Positions 25,924-33,745 of a stretch of 34,723 nt of DNA are shown piece by piece (positions within the stretch are counted from its first letter, which is position 1; every line of letters begins with the position of its first letter). This DNA is from Nitrospira sp. UW-LDO-01. Its GTDB lineage: Bacteria > Nitrospirota > Nitrospiria > Nitrospirales > Nitrospiraceae. The DNA is taken from positions 1-34,723 of the forward strand of contig NIUT01000186.1 of NCBI GenBank assembly GCA_002254365.1, given 5' to 3'. The translations under genes were made by a program, and so were the position numbers. The notes under the pieces are model-generated. The model made no database searches. It had not been told where the DNA came from and saw only the letters and a program-made list of their open reading frames with translations.

Positions 25924-27063
25924 TTAGAGGAAGTTATGATGAAGGGGTTTGGCCCCGGTACCGGGTTGAATGCGTTGGATCCCCTTAGCGTGGTTGTCCA
26001 ACGCGACACTGACATAATGCTGAATCGGAAGGGTACCCATCATCGTTTGCGCATTGAACGCCGGTGATGCCAGATAATCCATGGCGCGCCAGTACCGCGT
26101 CGACTTCCAGATATCCTTAAACCGCTCTTCGGTGAAGTTCCCGATGTGCAGCTTGGAGTAGCGCGCGTTAAAAAACATGCCGGATGGTGCCACCAGGCCG
26201 CTCCCGCTGATCTGCAACAGAAACTGCGGGCCATAGAACCGCTGATAACTTGGCTTGTCGCCATCCTTGATCTTCGTCCACTTGACGATCACCTTCGTCT
26301 GCTCATTGCTCATGGCCTCGGCTTGCTCCAAGAGGTCGTGCAGACTCTCGTACTGGCTGTAATCGATCCCGAGCGTGCCCTGCTCATCATCCGAGCAATG
26401 TTTAATCACAGCGTAATCCGCTCCGAGATCAAGCCCGAGCTGGGCGAACGGAATGATTTCGTCCTTTAAATGCGGCATCAGGACCATCTGGATGCCGAGT
26501 GTGACGGGCAAATCCATTCGCCGTTTAAAATCAATGGCGTAGCGGATATGTTCAATGGCACGATCAAATACCTGCGTATGTTCCGGACCCTTGTACATGA
26601 TACTCGCGTAACTCTCAGGGCGACCCGCCGCCACTGTGAACCGTACCCACGTCAATGAGGGTAGGACCTGCTCAATCTTCTCAGGTCCCCACTCCCATGC
26701 ATTCGTCGCATTCCCCACGTTGATTCCGAGCTTCGCCGCGTGCTGGATGAACGGCACGTACGCTTTCGACAACGTGCTTTCGCCGTCGGACACGAGCGAG
26801 ACGCTTCGAATGCCGATGTCAGCAAAATCGTCGAGAAGGTTCAACGCATGCTGCGTACTGATGCTGCTACGCGCCTGGGACTCCTGCATCATTGCGTAAC
26901 AGAATGAGCACATTGAACCGCAAGCACGGGTGAGAGACATGTCGACGCTGACAGGGGCGATTCTTGCACCGGCCTCCCATGCTTCCACCCGATCGTAATG
27001 ATAGGACAGTTTGTGCGAGTCGAGAATCAGAGCCCCTGCTCTAGTTTGAACAGCAGTCGTCAT
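25924..27063 (-). CDS. Radical SAM protein without auxiliary-cluster cysteines
   Basis: A 379-residue radical SAM enzyme. The cluster motif C-x3-C-x2-C is at C48, C52 and C55 (CGSMCSFCYAM), followed by a glycine-containing SVSLVSDGESTL block. The N-terminus LDSHKLSYHYDRVEAWEAG matches that of the other radical SAM protein encoded at 32645. The C-terminal part keeps the SPASM-like layout (GLVAPSGMFFNARYSKLHIGNFTEERFKDIW), but every cysteine expected there is gone. Reaction and substrate are unknown. It is coupled by a 4-bp ATGA overlap to the small protein encoded just upstream, which may be its partner or substrate carrier. Confidence 0.88.
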   Translation of the reverse strand: MTTAVQTRAGALILDSHKLSYHYDRVEAWEAGARIAPVSVDMSLTRACGSMCSFCYAMMQESQARSSISTQHALNLLDDFADIGIRSVSLVSDGESTLSKAYVPFIQHAAKLGINVGNATNAWEWGPEKIEQVLPSLTWVRFTVAAGRPESYASIMYKGPEHTQVFDRAIEHIRYAIDFKRRMDLPVTLGIQMVLMPHLKDEIIPFAQLGLDLGADYAVIKHCSDDEQGTLGIDYSQYESLHDLLEQAEAMSNEQTKVIVKWTKIKDGDKPSYQRFYGPQFLLQISGSGLVAPSGMFFNARYSKLHIGNFTEERFKDIWKSTRYWRAMDYLASPAFNAQTMMGTLPIQHYVSVALDNHAKGIQRIQPGTGAKPLHHNFL

Positions 27064-27398
27064 GCTTTCACCTCGATTCCGCGAAGATTGCGGAGTGAAT
27101 TTCTATCTCCTAACGCTTCAACCCATACGGTCAACCCGCCATCGACGGCCGATTTGATATAAGCCTCGAAATCCAACAGCACGGTTCCTCGATCACCCGC
27201 CGAGAGAGGCTCGTTGAGTTGTACGATGACCTGACCATCATCTTTAGCCGCAACGATCACCAGCAACCTCCGGAACTGTTCCTCACCGGCGACCATCGCT
27301 TTCTCCAGACTGGACAGACGCTCTGCTTCGGACCGTATCACCCATTCGGGAACAGGCATAGGGGTCTCGACATTGGCATGGAACAGATTACTTCCCAT
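27060..27398 (-). CDS. Small unknown protein coupled to a radical SAM gene
   Basis: A 112-residue protein I do not recognise. It is acidic and cysteine-free, without a signal peptide or membrane segment. The middle has EEQFRRLLVIVAAKDDGQVIVQL and a C-terminal alpha/beta stretch DFEAYIKSAVDGGLTVWVEALGDRNSLRNLRG. The start chosen is the ATG at 27398, preceded by AAGGGGGG at suitable spacing; a GTG nine codons earlier is possible. The stop overlaps the radical SAM ATG by four bases, and the E1 beta gene ends 29 bp upstream. Context suggests a partner, scaffold or substrate of the radical SAM or E1 enzymes, but nothing in the sequence proves this. Confidence 0.7.
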   Translation of the reverse strand: MGSNLFHANVETPMPVPEWVIRSEAERLSSLEKAMVAGEEQFRRLLVIVAAKDDGQVIVQLNEPLSAGDRGTVLLDFEAYIKSAVDGGLTVWVEALGDRNSLRNLRGIEVKA

Positions 27399-27427
27399 GG
27401 ATTCCCCCCTTGGTTGGACAGGCACGG

Positions 27428-28516
27428 CTAAAATGGACCGGAGAACTCGCGATTGGGAGCATCGTGCGGTCCTTTGCGAACCAGCACCGCAGACATTCTC
27501 CGGTAACCATCCGCCTCTTTTGTTTTGCCCATAAGGTCGAGAGCTGCATCGGCAATTGTTTGAGGGCCCGGGTAATAATCCTCGGCCATAAAAGGAGACG
27601 TTGGGGTCGGAAAGTCTGGGGAAGCGATCCGGACCGGAGGCGCCTTCAGAAATGAGAACGCCTGCTCGACAACCTGGCTGATCAGTTCACCGGCGATGCT
27701 CCCAGTCCGAAATGCCGTATCCGCAACAATGAGACGGCCCGTTTTTCGCACTGAAGTGAGTACGCTTTCCACATCGAGCGGGCGTACGGTCCGCATGTCG
27801 ATGACATCCAACCCAATTCCCATCTCCATCGACATCGACTTCGCCGCAATCAGCGCCTCAAAGGCCATATATGAGAATGCTGCCACCGTCACATCGGATC
27901 CCTCATGCAGGGTCCGCGCTTGACCGATAGGAACCCGATAGTAGTAGTCCGGCACATTATCCGAGACGTGATGAAGCCATCGATGTTCGATGAACAGAAC
28001 CGGATTGTCGTCTTCAATAGCGGCAATCATCATGCCTTTTGCGTCATGAGCCGTGGTCGGCATGACAACCTTAAGTCCCGGGACCATCGCAAACATGGCT
28101 TGCAGGCTCTGAGAATGCTGAGGCCCCTGCCCCCACCCTCGTCCCACAATCATCCGAACCACCATCGGAACCGACGCTTTTCCATTAAACATGTAGTGCC
28201 ATTTGGCGGCGTTGTTGACGAGCTGGTCCATGGCCAACAAAGCGAAATCAATGCGCTGATGGATCATGACCGGCCGGATACCAGACAATGCCGCACCGAT
28301 ACAGGCCCCGGTAAGCCCGTTTTCCGACAGCGGCATATCGAACACCCGACGCGCTCCATACTTTTGACACAACCCGGCCGTGGTGTTGAAAATCGCTTTC
28401 GGATCAGGAACCCCCTCGCCGATCACGATGACGCGCGAATCCTTCTCCATCGCCTGATCCAGGCTTTCGCGTATGGCTTCAGCAAACGTCAGTTGACGCT
28501 CCGCGACATCATGCAT
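27428..28516 (-). CDS. TPP-dependent E1 beta / transketolase C-terminal-type subunit
   Basis: A 362-residue beta subunit of an E1-type 2-oxoacid dehydrogenase or related TPP enzyme. LTFAEAIRESLDQAMEKD opens the pyrimidine-binding domain, and MPLSENGLTGACIGAALSG has the cofactor-activating glutamate region. WGQGPQHSQSLQAMFAMVPGL and a C-terminal transketolase_C domain (GLDVIDMRTVRPLDVESV) follow. The ATG at 28516 overlaps the alpha subunit stop by 8 bp; a longer frame from 28672 would run far into the alpha gene. No E2 or E3 gene is in the window, so a stand-alone carboligation or decarboxylation reaction on a sugar or keto-acid is possible. Confidence 0.9.
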   Translation of the reverse strand: MHDVAERQLTFAEAIRESLDQAMEKDSRVIVIGEGVPDPKAIFNTTAGLCQKYGARRVFDMPLSENGLTGACIGAALSGIRPVMIHQRIDFALLAMDQLVNNAAKWHYMFNGKASVPMVVRMIVGRGWGQGPQHSQSLQAMFAMVPGLKVVMPTTAHDAKGMMIAAIEDDNPVLFIEHRWLHHVSDNVPDYYYRVPIGQARTLHEGSDVTVAAFSYMAFEALIAAKSMSMEMGIGLDVIDMRTVRPLDVESVLTSVRKTGRLIVADTAFRTGSIAGELISQVVEQAFSFLKAPPVRIASPDFPTPTSPFMAEDYYPGPQTIADAALDLMGKTKEADGYRRMSAVLVRKGPHDAPNREFSGPF

Positions 28517-29471
28517 ACACCTTCTCCCAGGCATCCTTGATAGTCGGTTTGCTGCTCGCCAGGGCAAATTCGAATGCGGCGGATACTTCTTTCCGAATCT
28601 GAGCCTCGATCCCAGTACAGGCTTGCTGATCGAGACAGCCGCTCTGCAGTAAGACTTTCCTGTACCGATCAATCGGGCAATTATTCATACCCGATTCAAT
28701 TTCCTGTACAGATCGGTACTTGAGGTGGTCATCGAAATCAGGCCCGCAGTGTTCTCGCCAACGGTAGGCATCAAACTCCAAGAACTGCGGTCCGCGCCCA
28801 TTGCGAGCATTTTCTACTGCTGTCCGTACGAGCGAGCTAACCATCTCCACATCATTGCCGTCTGCCGCGACAGCGGGCATGCCGTGGGCCTCGGCAATCC
28901 GATAGATAGGACGATTGGGCTGGCGTTCGTCGCGGCGGGTATATACGGAAAAATCGTTGTTCTCGCAGACAAAAATGATCGGTAACCGGTGTAATGCCGA
29001 GAAATTCAGCGATTCATGCACCACGCCTTCCTCAAAACACCCATCACCCAAGAAGCTCACCGTAACATCAGGAGTTCCTTTGAGCGAGGCGGCCCACGCG
29101 GAACCAACTGCTAACGGAACCGTCCCACCGACAATCGGCGTGGCGCCCATAAATCCGACATCCAAATCAACGAGATGCATGGAGCCTCCCCGGCCTCCAC
29201 AGCAACCTGTCACCCGGCCATACAGCTCAGCGACCATCGCGCTGAGATCACCACCTTTGGCCAGGTAGTGACCATGCGCGCGATGATTGCTAAACACTTT
29301 ATCCTCTTTGCGCAGAGCTGCACACACACCGACGGCAATAGCTTCTTGCCCGATACACAAGTGCATCGGGCACCGCATCATCTGTTCGGCATAACGAGTC
29401 GCCAGCGCTTCCTCGACCCGCCTGATACGGAGCATGGCACTGAACAAGCTCCTCTTGGTCTGGTCATGCAT
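28509..29471 (-). CDS. TPP-dependent E1 alpha subunit
   Basis: A 320-residue alpha subunit. SNHRAHGHYLAKGGDL, GRGGSMHLVD and the TPP/Mg motif (GDG at 142-144, NN at 171-172, in FLGDGCFEEGVVHESLNFS and VCENNDFSVY) are complete. The length and order match pyruvate/acetoin dehydrogenase E1 alpha. I chose ATG 29471, which has GAGGAG upstream, over the TTG at 29489. It forms a heterotetramer with the beta subunit encoded next, with translation coupled by an 8-bp overlap. The location inside a glycan cluster, with no E2/E3, argues against ordinary central metabolism. Confidence 0.9.
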   Translation of the reverse strand: MHDQTKRSLFSAMLRIRRVEEALATRYAEQMMRCPMHLCIGQEAIAVGVCAALRKEDKVFSNHRAHGHYLAKGGDLSAMVAELYGRVTGCCGGRGGSMHLVDLDVGFMGATPIVGGTVPLAVGSAWAASLKGTPDVTVSFLGDGCFEEGVVHESLNFSALHRLPIIFVCENNDFSVYTRRDERQPNRPIYRIAEAHGMPAVAADGNDVEMVSSLVRTAVENARNGRGPQFLEFDAYRWREHCGPDFDDHLKYRSVQEIESGMNNCPIDRYRKVLLQSGCLDQQACTGIEAQIRKEVSAAFEFALASSKPTIKDAWEKVYA

Positions 29472-29489
29472 CGGCAACCGTCTCCTCAA

Positions 29490-31013
29490 TTATTTCAGCA
29501 AGGTCGATACGTATTTTTTTAGCGCAACGGGATCAATCGGCTCACGATTACACACGATCTGTACATCCATCGCCGCTGCCACGCTTCCCACAAAGGCGGC
29601 GACTTCGCTTGGGAACCCTCTGCCGAGGCAGAGAGACGTTAAGGAAAGAAGTGCATCCCCCGCACCGATACGATCAATCACTCGGGAAGAGAGGGCCGGC
29701 ACTTTGTGAAACGCGTTTTCCTTGGCGTCAAACATCATCATCCCTTTGGTCCCACGCGTGATCGCCAAATGACCGGCACCGATATTCGCGGCGATGGATT
29801 CAGCGACCTTCTCCAACGGATCATGCCTGTTGTGCGCCGCCAACCGCAGCTCCGGCTCGTTCAGCGACGCAAAACTTGCGGACGGATACCGATTGATGAC
29901 GTGATAACCCCGATTTCCACTATTGATCTGCGTATTGACCGCAAGAAACCGCGACTTGGCACACAGCAATCGAACCATGTCGTTGGAAATAAACCCATTG
30001 CCGAAATCGGCAACCACAACGACATCAAATTTTGCAAGATGGTCCGTCAACCACTGGTGAATGTACGTTCCGGAATCCTCCAACATCGGCTCGTCATGGA
30101 AAAAGTACACCTCGAAGAGTTTTGAGAGATCACTGTCGACAAACCGTCTTTTGGTGACCGTCGGCGCATTCTTGAAATACGAAAAAATCGGTGTAATGTT
30201 CTGATGCAACTTCTCTCGTATGAACTCCTCATGACTCTGGGTGTCACCCAGCCCCGCAACCAAGGTCACCGATTTGGCAAATCGAGCAATATGGTTGGCA
30301 ACCGCCATCGAGCCACCCGCAAATTGCTCCTCGGTATCATACTGCACGGCCAGCACGTTGCCCTTCCCAGTCTGTCCCAATGGGGACACATAATGATACT
30401 GATCGATGATGGCGTCGCCGACGACCAATACATTGAGCGTATCAAGGACTTCGACCATGCGATGGATTTCACGATCAGGCCACTTCACACGAAACCGATC
30501 AAGATAGTCCTTGGTATCGGGACTGAACACCCCGAAATGTTCGTTCAGCAGACTGCTGGAGCTAAATGTGATCTCATCCGTGTAAAAGATTTCACCGCCA
30601 TGCGCGTGTACGGCCTCCTGCTCACGAATGATGTTTCCCGTCACATCATTGCCATGAGAGCGATACTCGCTTCCCTTGGCGTAGACGCTCGGCTTGATTT
30701 GATGCAGGGCATCGACAGCAGTCACGGCATAGTTGATCGCGACGAAATCCACGCACTCCAATGCCGCGAGATTTTCGGCGCGTAGCAGTTCGTTAAAGAT
30801 AGGACGACCAGGACCTTTGTTGACGTATGCGTCCGCAGTCACCGTCACAAGGAGGACATCGCCTTCTTTTTTCGCGCGTTGCAGATAGCGAATATGGCCG
30901 GTATGCATGAGGTCGAAGGTGCCATGACAGAGAACGACACGTTTACCCTGCTCCCTGAGTTCATGGGATCGGCCTGCAAGTTCATCTAGGCTAAGGATCT
31001 TTCTGCTCGACAT
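29490..31013 (-). CDS. HldE-like protein with swapped domains: nucleotidyltransferase then PfkB kinase
   Basis: A 507-residue fusion. Residues about 24-160 are a cytidylyltransferase-like domain with CHGTFDLMHTGHIRYL (H37 and H40 form H-x-G-H), as in the C-terminal half of HldE/RfaE. Residues about 190-505 are a PfkB/ribokinase-type sugar kinase: VLVVGDAIIDQYHYV, EEQFAGGSMAVANHIARF and the catalytic DRIGAGDALLS (GAGDA at 450-454). In E. coli HldE the kinase is N-terminal, so the order is reversed here. The expected reactions are phosphorylation of a sugar phosphate at C1 and nucleotide activation. The sugar is probably heptose-like, but specificity is unproven. It starts 6 bp after the SIS gene. 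Confidence 0.9.
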   Translation of the reverse strand: MSSRKILSLDELAGRSHELREQGKRVVLCHGTFDLMHTGHIRYLQRAKKEGDVLLVTVTADAYVNKGPGRPIFNELLRAENLAALECVDFVAINYAVTAVDALHQIKPSVYAKGSEYRSHGNDVTGNIIREQEAVHAHGGEIFYTDEITFSSSSLLNEHFGVFSPDTKDYLDRFRVKWPDREIHRMVEVLDTLNVLVVGDAIIDQYHYVSPLGQTGKGNVLAVQYDTEEQFAGGSMAVANHIARFAKSVTLVAGLGDTQSHEEFIREKLHQNITPIFSYFKNAPTVTKRRFVDSDLSKLFEVYFFHDEPMLEDSGTYIHQWLTDHLAKFDVVVVADFGNGFISNDMVRLLCAKSRFLAVNTQINSGNRGYHVINRYPSASFASLNEPELRLAAHNRHDPLEKVAESIAANIGAGHLAITRGTKGMMMFDAKENAFHKVPALSSRVIDRIGAGDALLSLTSLCLGRGFPSEVAAFVGSVAAAMDVQIVCNREPIDPVALKKYVSTLLK

Positions 31014-31019
31014 ACCGTA

Positions 31020-31604
31020 TCAACCCACCAGACCCACCCCGAACCTGTCGGAGAGATTGTGCAACAGGAACTGATGACCGACTTCCACCAATCCATAATC
31101 CGCCGAATTGATCCAGAGATTCAGATCCCCGAGAAAGCGGAGCGGATTGTCCTGCGCAAACCCACTGAATGTCACAACGTAACCTCCCGCAATGGTCGCT
31201 TCCGTCACGGCATTCCTGATATTCATGGACTTCCCCGAACTACTGATGGCAATCACCACATCACCCGCTTTGACCAGTTGCTTGACCATTCGCCCGAGTG
31301 CGTTCTCGTACCCAAAATCATTCGACATGCAGGTCATCAGAGAACTCTCGTGCAACGTTGTCGCTCTCAACTTGGCAACGTTGAAGAAGTCGGTGACGGC
31401 ATGGCTCGCCACGGCGGCGCTTCCTCCGTTGCCGATCACATAGAGATGCCCCCCATCATTACGGAGTTGATTCAATCGGCGCCAGAGATCCTCCATTCCC
31501 GCTTCAAGGAACAGAGCCGACCCATCCCTGTGGGTTACTTCACAACGAGTGATGAGATCAGAAAATTCAACCACCCGAGCAGCAAGAGCAATCTCTTGGA
31601 TCAC
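31020..31604 (-). CDS. GmhA-like SIS-domain sugar isomerase
   Basis: A 194-residue SIS protein similar to phosphoheptose isomerase GmhA. VIGNGGSAAVASHAVTDFF is the phosphate-binding P-loop region, and VVIAISSSGKSMNIRNAV is the second sugar-phosphate loop. SNDFGYENALGRMVKQL and LVEVGHQFLLHNL keep the family layout and the C-terminal histidine. The glutamate pair after the first histidine in E. coli GmhA (H-F-A-E-E) reads H-A-V-T-D here, so the catalytic site has changed. The start is the GTG at 31604, because AAGGAG (complement of 31612-31617) stands 7 nt upstream. An ATG at 31676 would overlap the epimerase gene by 61 bp. Confidence 0.85.
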   Translation of the reverse strand: MIQEIALAARVVEFSDLITRCEVTHRDGSALFLEAGMEDLWRRLNQLRNDGGHLYVIGNGGSAAVASHAVTDFFNVAKLRATTLHESSLMTCMSNDFGYENALGRMVKQLVKAGDVVIAISSSGKSMNIRNAVTEATIAGGYVVTFSGFAQDNPLRFLGDLNLWINSADYGLVEVGHQFLLHNLSDRFGVGLVG

Positions 31605-31615
31605 TATTCTTCTCC

Positions 31616-32602
31616 TTAGACACCCAAGTGCTGAAACCACGCTTGGGTCGCCTGGCTGATACTTGAAGGATCCCATACTGGCGCATCCTTCCAGTCGTTG
31701 ATATTCCTCAACATCATTTCCACCCCGGCTTCAAACGTAACCTTCGCCTTCCAGCTCAGGAAGGTTTCAATTTTTTCGACGGATGCAAACGTGCAATCAG
31801 GTTCACCCGGACGCTTGGGGATATGCACGACCGATCCTCCCAAGAGTTCGACCAGACGATTGACACTGTAATGATTGCCGCTGCCCACGTTCATCGCGAC
31901 ACCCGTGACCGAGGACTCAGCCGCGGCAAGAAACGCGCCGGCAACGTCCGTCACGTAGGTGAAGTCACGGGTTTGCTTGCCATCGCCGACGACGGTATAG
32001 GGATGCCCGTTTAGCTTCTGTGCTAGAAATACACCGAAGACGGCCCCGTAGGCCCCGCTTGTTCGAGAACGTGTTCCGTAGACATTGAAGAGCCGCAATG
32101 AAAGCGCGGGAAGTTTATAGACCTGAGCCCAATGCAGTACCAGCTCCTCGCCCAGATACTTCGTCAGCGCATAGGGATATTGCGGTTTGATCGGAGATGA
32201 TTCTGGCGTCGGATAGATATCCGGAATACCGTAGCTTGACGAGGAGGCTGCGTAGACGAACCGCCTTGCGCCGCACATCCGCGCACACTCTAGCACATTG
32301 AACGTGCCGGTGACGTTCGTGCTGTAATACTGTGCCGGCATTTCAATTGAGGGGACGATATCCGCAAGCCCCGCAAGGTGAAAAACCCAGTCCACTTCTC
32401 GAAAAGCCGGTTGCAAAGACGGGAGATCGCGAATGTCCGCCTGAACGAAGGTACACCGTGGATTACTGGTCGCAGCTTTCAGATTGCTCATCCGACCGGA
32501 TGTGAGGTTGTCCACAACGATGACGTTATGCCCCTTGTGGAGCAAGAGTTCCGTTAAGTGACTTCCGATGAATCCTGCCCCTCCCGTAACCACACACTTC
32601 AT
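31616..32602 (-). CDS. NAD-dependent nucleotide-sugar epimerase/dehydratase (extended SDR)
   Basis: A 328-residue extended SDR. The NAD-binding loop is GGAGFIG (7-13) and D31 selects NAD (VVDNLTSG). The catalytic pair is Y144 and K148 in YPYALTKYLGEE, with the serine in AASSSSYG (around 119-125). LRLFNVYGTRS and the C-terminal VNRLVELLGG, CTFASVEKIETFLSWKAK are typical of the UDP-glucose 4-epimerase (GalE/WbpP) branch. Likely role: epimerising an NDP-sugar for the glycan, possibly UDP-GlcNAc/GalNAc or the product of the HldE-like enzyme. Specificity is not readable. It ends 11 bp before the SIS gene. Confidence 0.9.
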   Translation of the reverse strand: MKCVVTGGAGFIGSHLTELLLHKGHNVIVVDNLTSGRMSNLKAATSNPRCTFVQADIRDLPSLQPAFREVDWVFHLAGLADIVPSIEMPAQYYSTNVTGTFNVLECARMCGARRFVYAASSSSYGIPDIYPTPESSPIKPQYPYALTKYLGEELVLHWAQVYKLPALSLRLFNVYGTRSRTSGAYGAVFGVFLAQKLNGHPYTVVGDGKQTRDFTYVTDVAGAFLAAAESSVTGVAMNVGSGNHYSVNRLVELLGGSVVHIPKRPGEPDCTFASVEKIETFLSWKAKVTFEAGVEMMLRNINDWKDAPVWDPSSISQATQAWFQHLGV

Positions 32603-32644
32603 ACGACGTTATCCCTCATGTATGACTGGCGCAGTCGCATCAAC

Positions 32645-33745
32645 TCAAATGAAATTAACGTGCTCAATTTTCTCTTCGCGCAGCGTGAATAAATATCGAT
32701 TCACCTCATCCATCCGGCAATTCTTGCGACAGTCTTTAATATTCAATTCATGCCGCACATAGTGAAAATTGGTTTTCCGTTCAGGGCCTTCCCAAATCGA
32801 CTGAAACGTCCGCTCATTAATGTTTCCATACGCAAAACGCTCGTCAAGCAGATACGCGCTACAGCCATACACCGCGCCATCGGCCATGATATAGGCCCAA
32901 AAGAACGGAGTGGCATTGCATTTGGTATAGCGATCACTCTCATCTTGAGCGTATTTCTTCATCGTATTTTCACGAAACACCACATGGAAGGTCTCGGTAT
33001 TGAGAACCCGAAGCGTATCGGCCAGCGCCAGATAGTTGCTGTAGTTGATATCCTCGTACATGTGCGTCTCACTGAACAGGTGTTGAGAATATGGTTTGAC
33101 AACAAGATAATCAAGACCGATTTCATCCCGGCAAATTTTCGCAAGCAGTTCCATCTCATGCGCATTCTCTGGCAGTAACACAGCTTGCGCTCCCAACGCA
33201 CACCGCAATCCGGCCCGTCTCTTGGCGGCGACCGCATTCTTAAGATTGGCAATCACCCGATCAAAGTCTCGCTCTTTCGTGCAATGAATCTTGGCATAAC
33301 TCGCTGCCGTCCCCGCATTCACCGAAGTCTTGATCCACGAAGTCAGCGGAAGGGACCGCTCGATGAACGCCTCGTTCAGCGCCGTGGCATTGGTCGTAAA
33401 CGATATATCGATACCGGCAGTGCTGGTAGCACTGACGATCTCATTGATGTTCCGATGAAGGAGCGGCTCGCCTTCTCCGGCAAACATGATGCTCTTGACT
33501 CCCAGACGCCCCATTTCAGCAACGCGCTCTGAGAACATCTCGACATCCAGCATTCGACTCTTGTAACCGATGTAATCAACGGCGCAGAACGTACATCGAT
33601 GGTTACAGGCACCCACAGGGGACACCTCGATATAAATTGGGTAGACGGCCTTTGCCTTTTCCCACTCATCGCCTGCATCCAAAAACTGCGTGACACGTTG
33701 TGGATGATAGATGAGTTTATGGCTATCGATTCCAAATTTATCCAT
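32645..33745 (-). CDS. Radical SAM protein with SPASM-type C-terminus
   Basis: A 366-residue radical SAM enzyme and first gene of the long minus-strand run. The cluster motif is C47, C51 and C54 (CNHRCTFCAVDY). The C-terminal auxiliary-cluster cysteines are C276, C295, C339 and C343, with ADGAVYGCSAYLLDE and AYGNINERTFQSIW as typical SPASM sequence. The N-terminus GIDSHKLIYHPQRVTQFLDAG is clearly related to the second radical SAM protein (25924-27063). Substrate is unknown; SPASM members modify peptides, act as anaerobic sulfatase-maturases or dehydrogenate sugars. AAGGG precedes the ATG at 33745. Confidence 0.9.
   Translation of the reverse strand: MDKFGIDSHKLIYHPQRVTQFLDAGDEWEKAKAVYPIYIEVSPVGACNHRCTFCAVDYIGYKSRMLDVEMFSERVAEMGRLGVKSIMFAGEGEPLLHRNINEIVSATSTAGIDISFTTNATALNEAFIERSLPLTSWIKTSVNAGTAASYAKIHCTKERDFDRVIANLKNAVAAKRRAGLRCALGAQAVLLPENAHEMELLAKICRDEIGLDYLVVKPYSQHLFSETHMYEDINYSNYLALADTLRVLNTETFHVVFRENTMKKYAQDESDRYTKCNATPFFWAYIMADGAVYGCSAYLLDERFAYGNINERTFQSIWEGPERKTNFHYVRHELNIKDCRKNCRMDEVNRYLFTLREEKIEHVNFI

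Noticed and set aside
27905-28540. A 211-codon plus-strand frame opposite the E1 beta gene
   Set aside because: Basic, histidine-rich translation typical of antisense frames in moderately GC-rich DNA; no domain recognised.
28517-28672. Longer N-terminus of E1 beta
   Set aside because: It would overlap E1 alpha by more than 150 bp; family alignment begins with LTFAEAI shortly after the ATG at 28516.
30204-30785. A 193-codon plus-strand frame opposite the HldE-like gene
   Set aside because: Fully covered by the real gene on the other strand and without family features.
31605-31676. ATG start of the SIS gene inside the epimerase gene
   Set aside because: The GTG at 31604 has an AAGGAG at ideal distance and gives the usual family length.
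20747-33745. Canonical LPS inner-core heptose locus
   Set aside because: SIS and HldE-like genes suggest it, but no gmhB, hldD or heptosyltransferase genes are present, the HldE domains are swapped, and the E1 and radical SAM genes do not fit.
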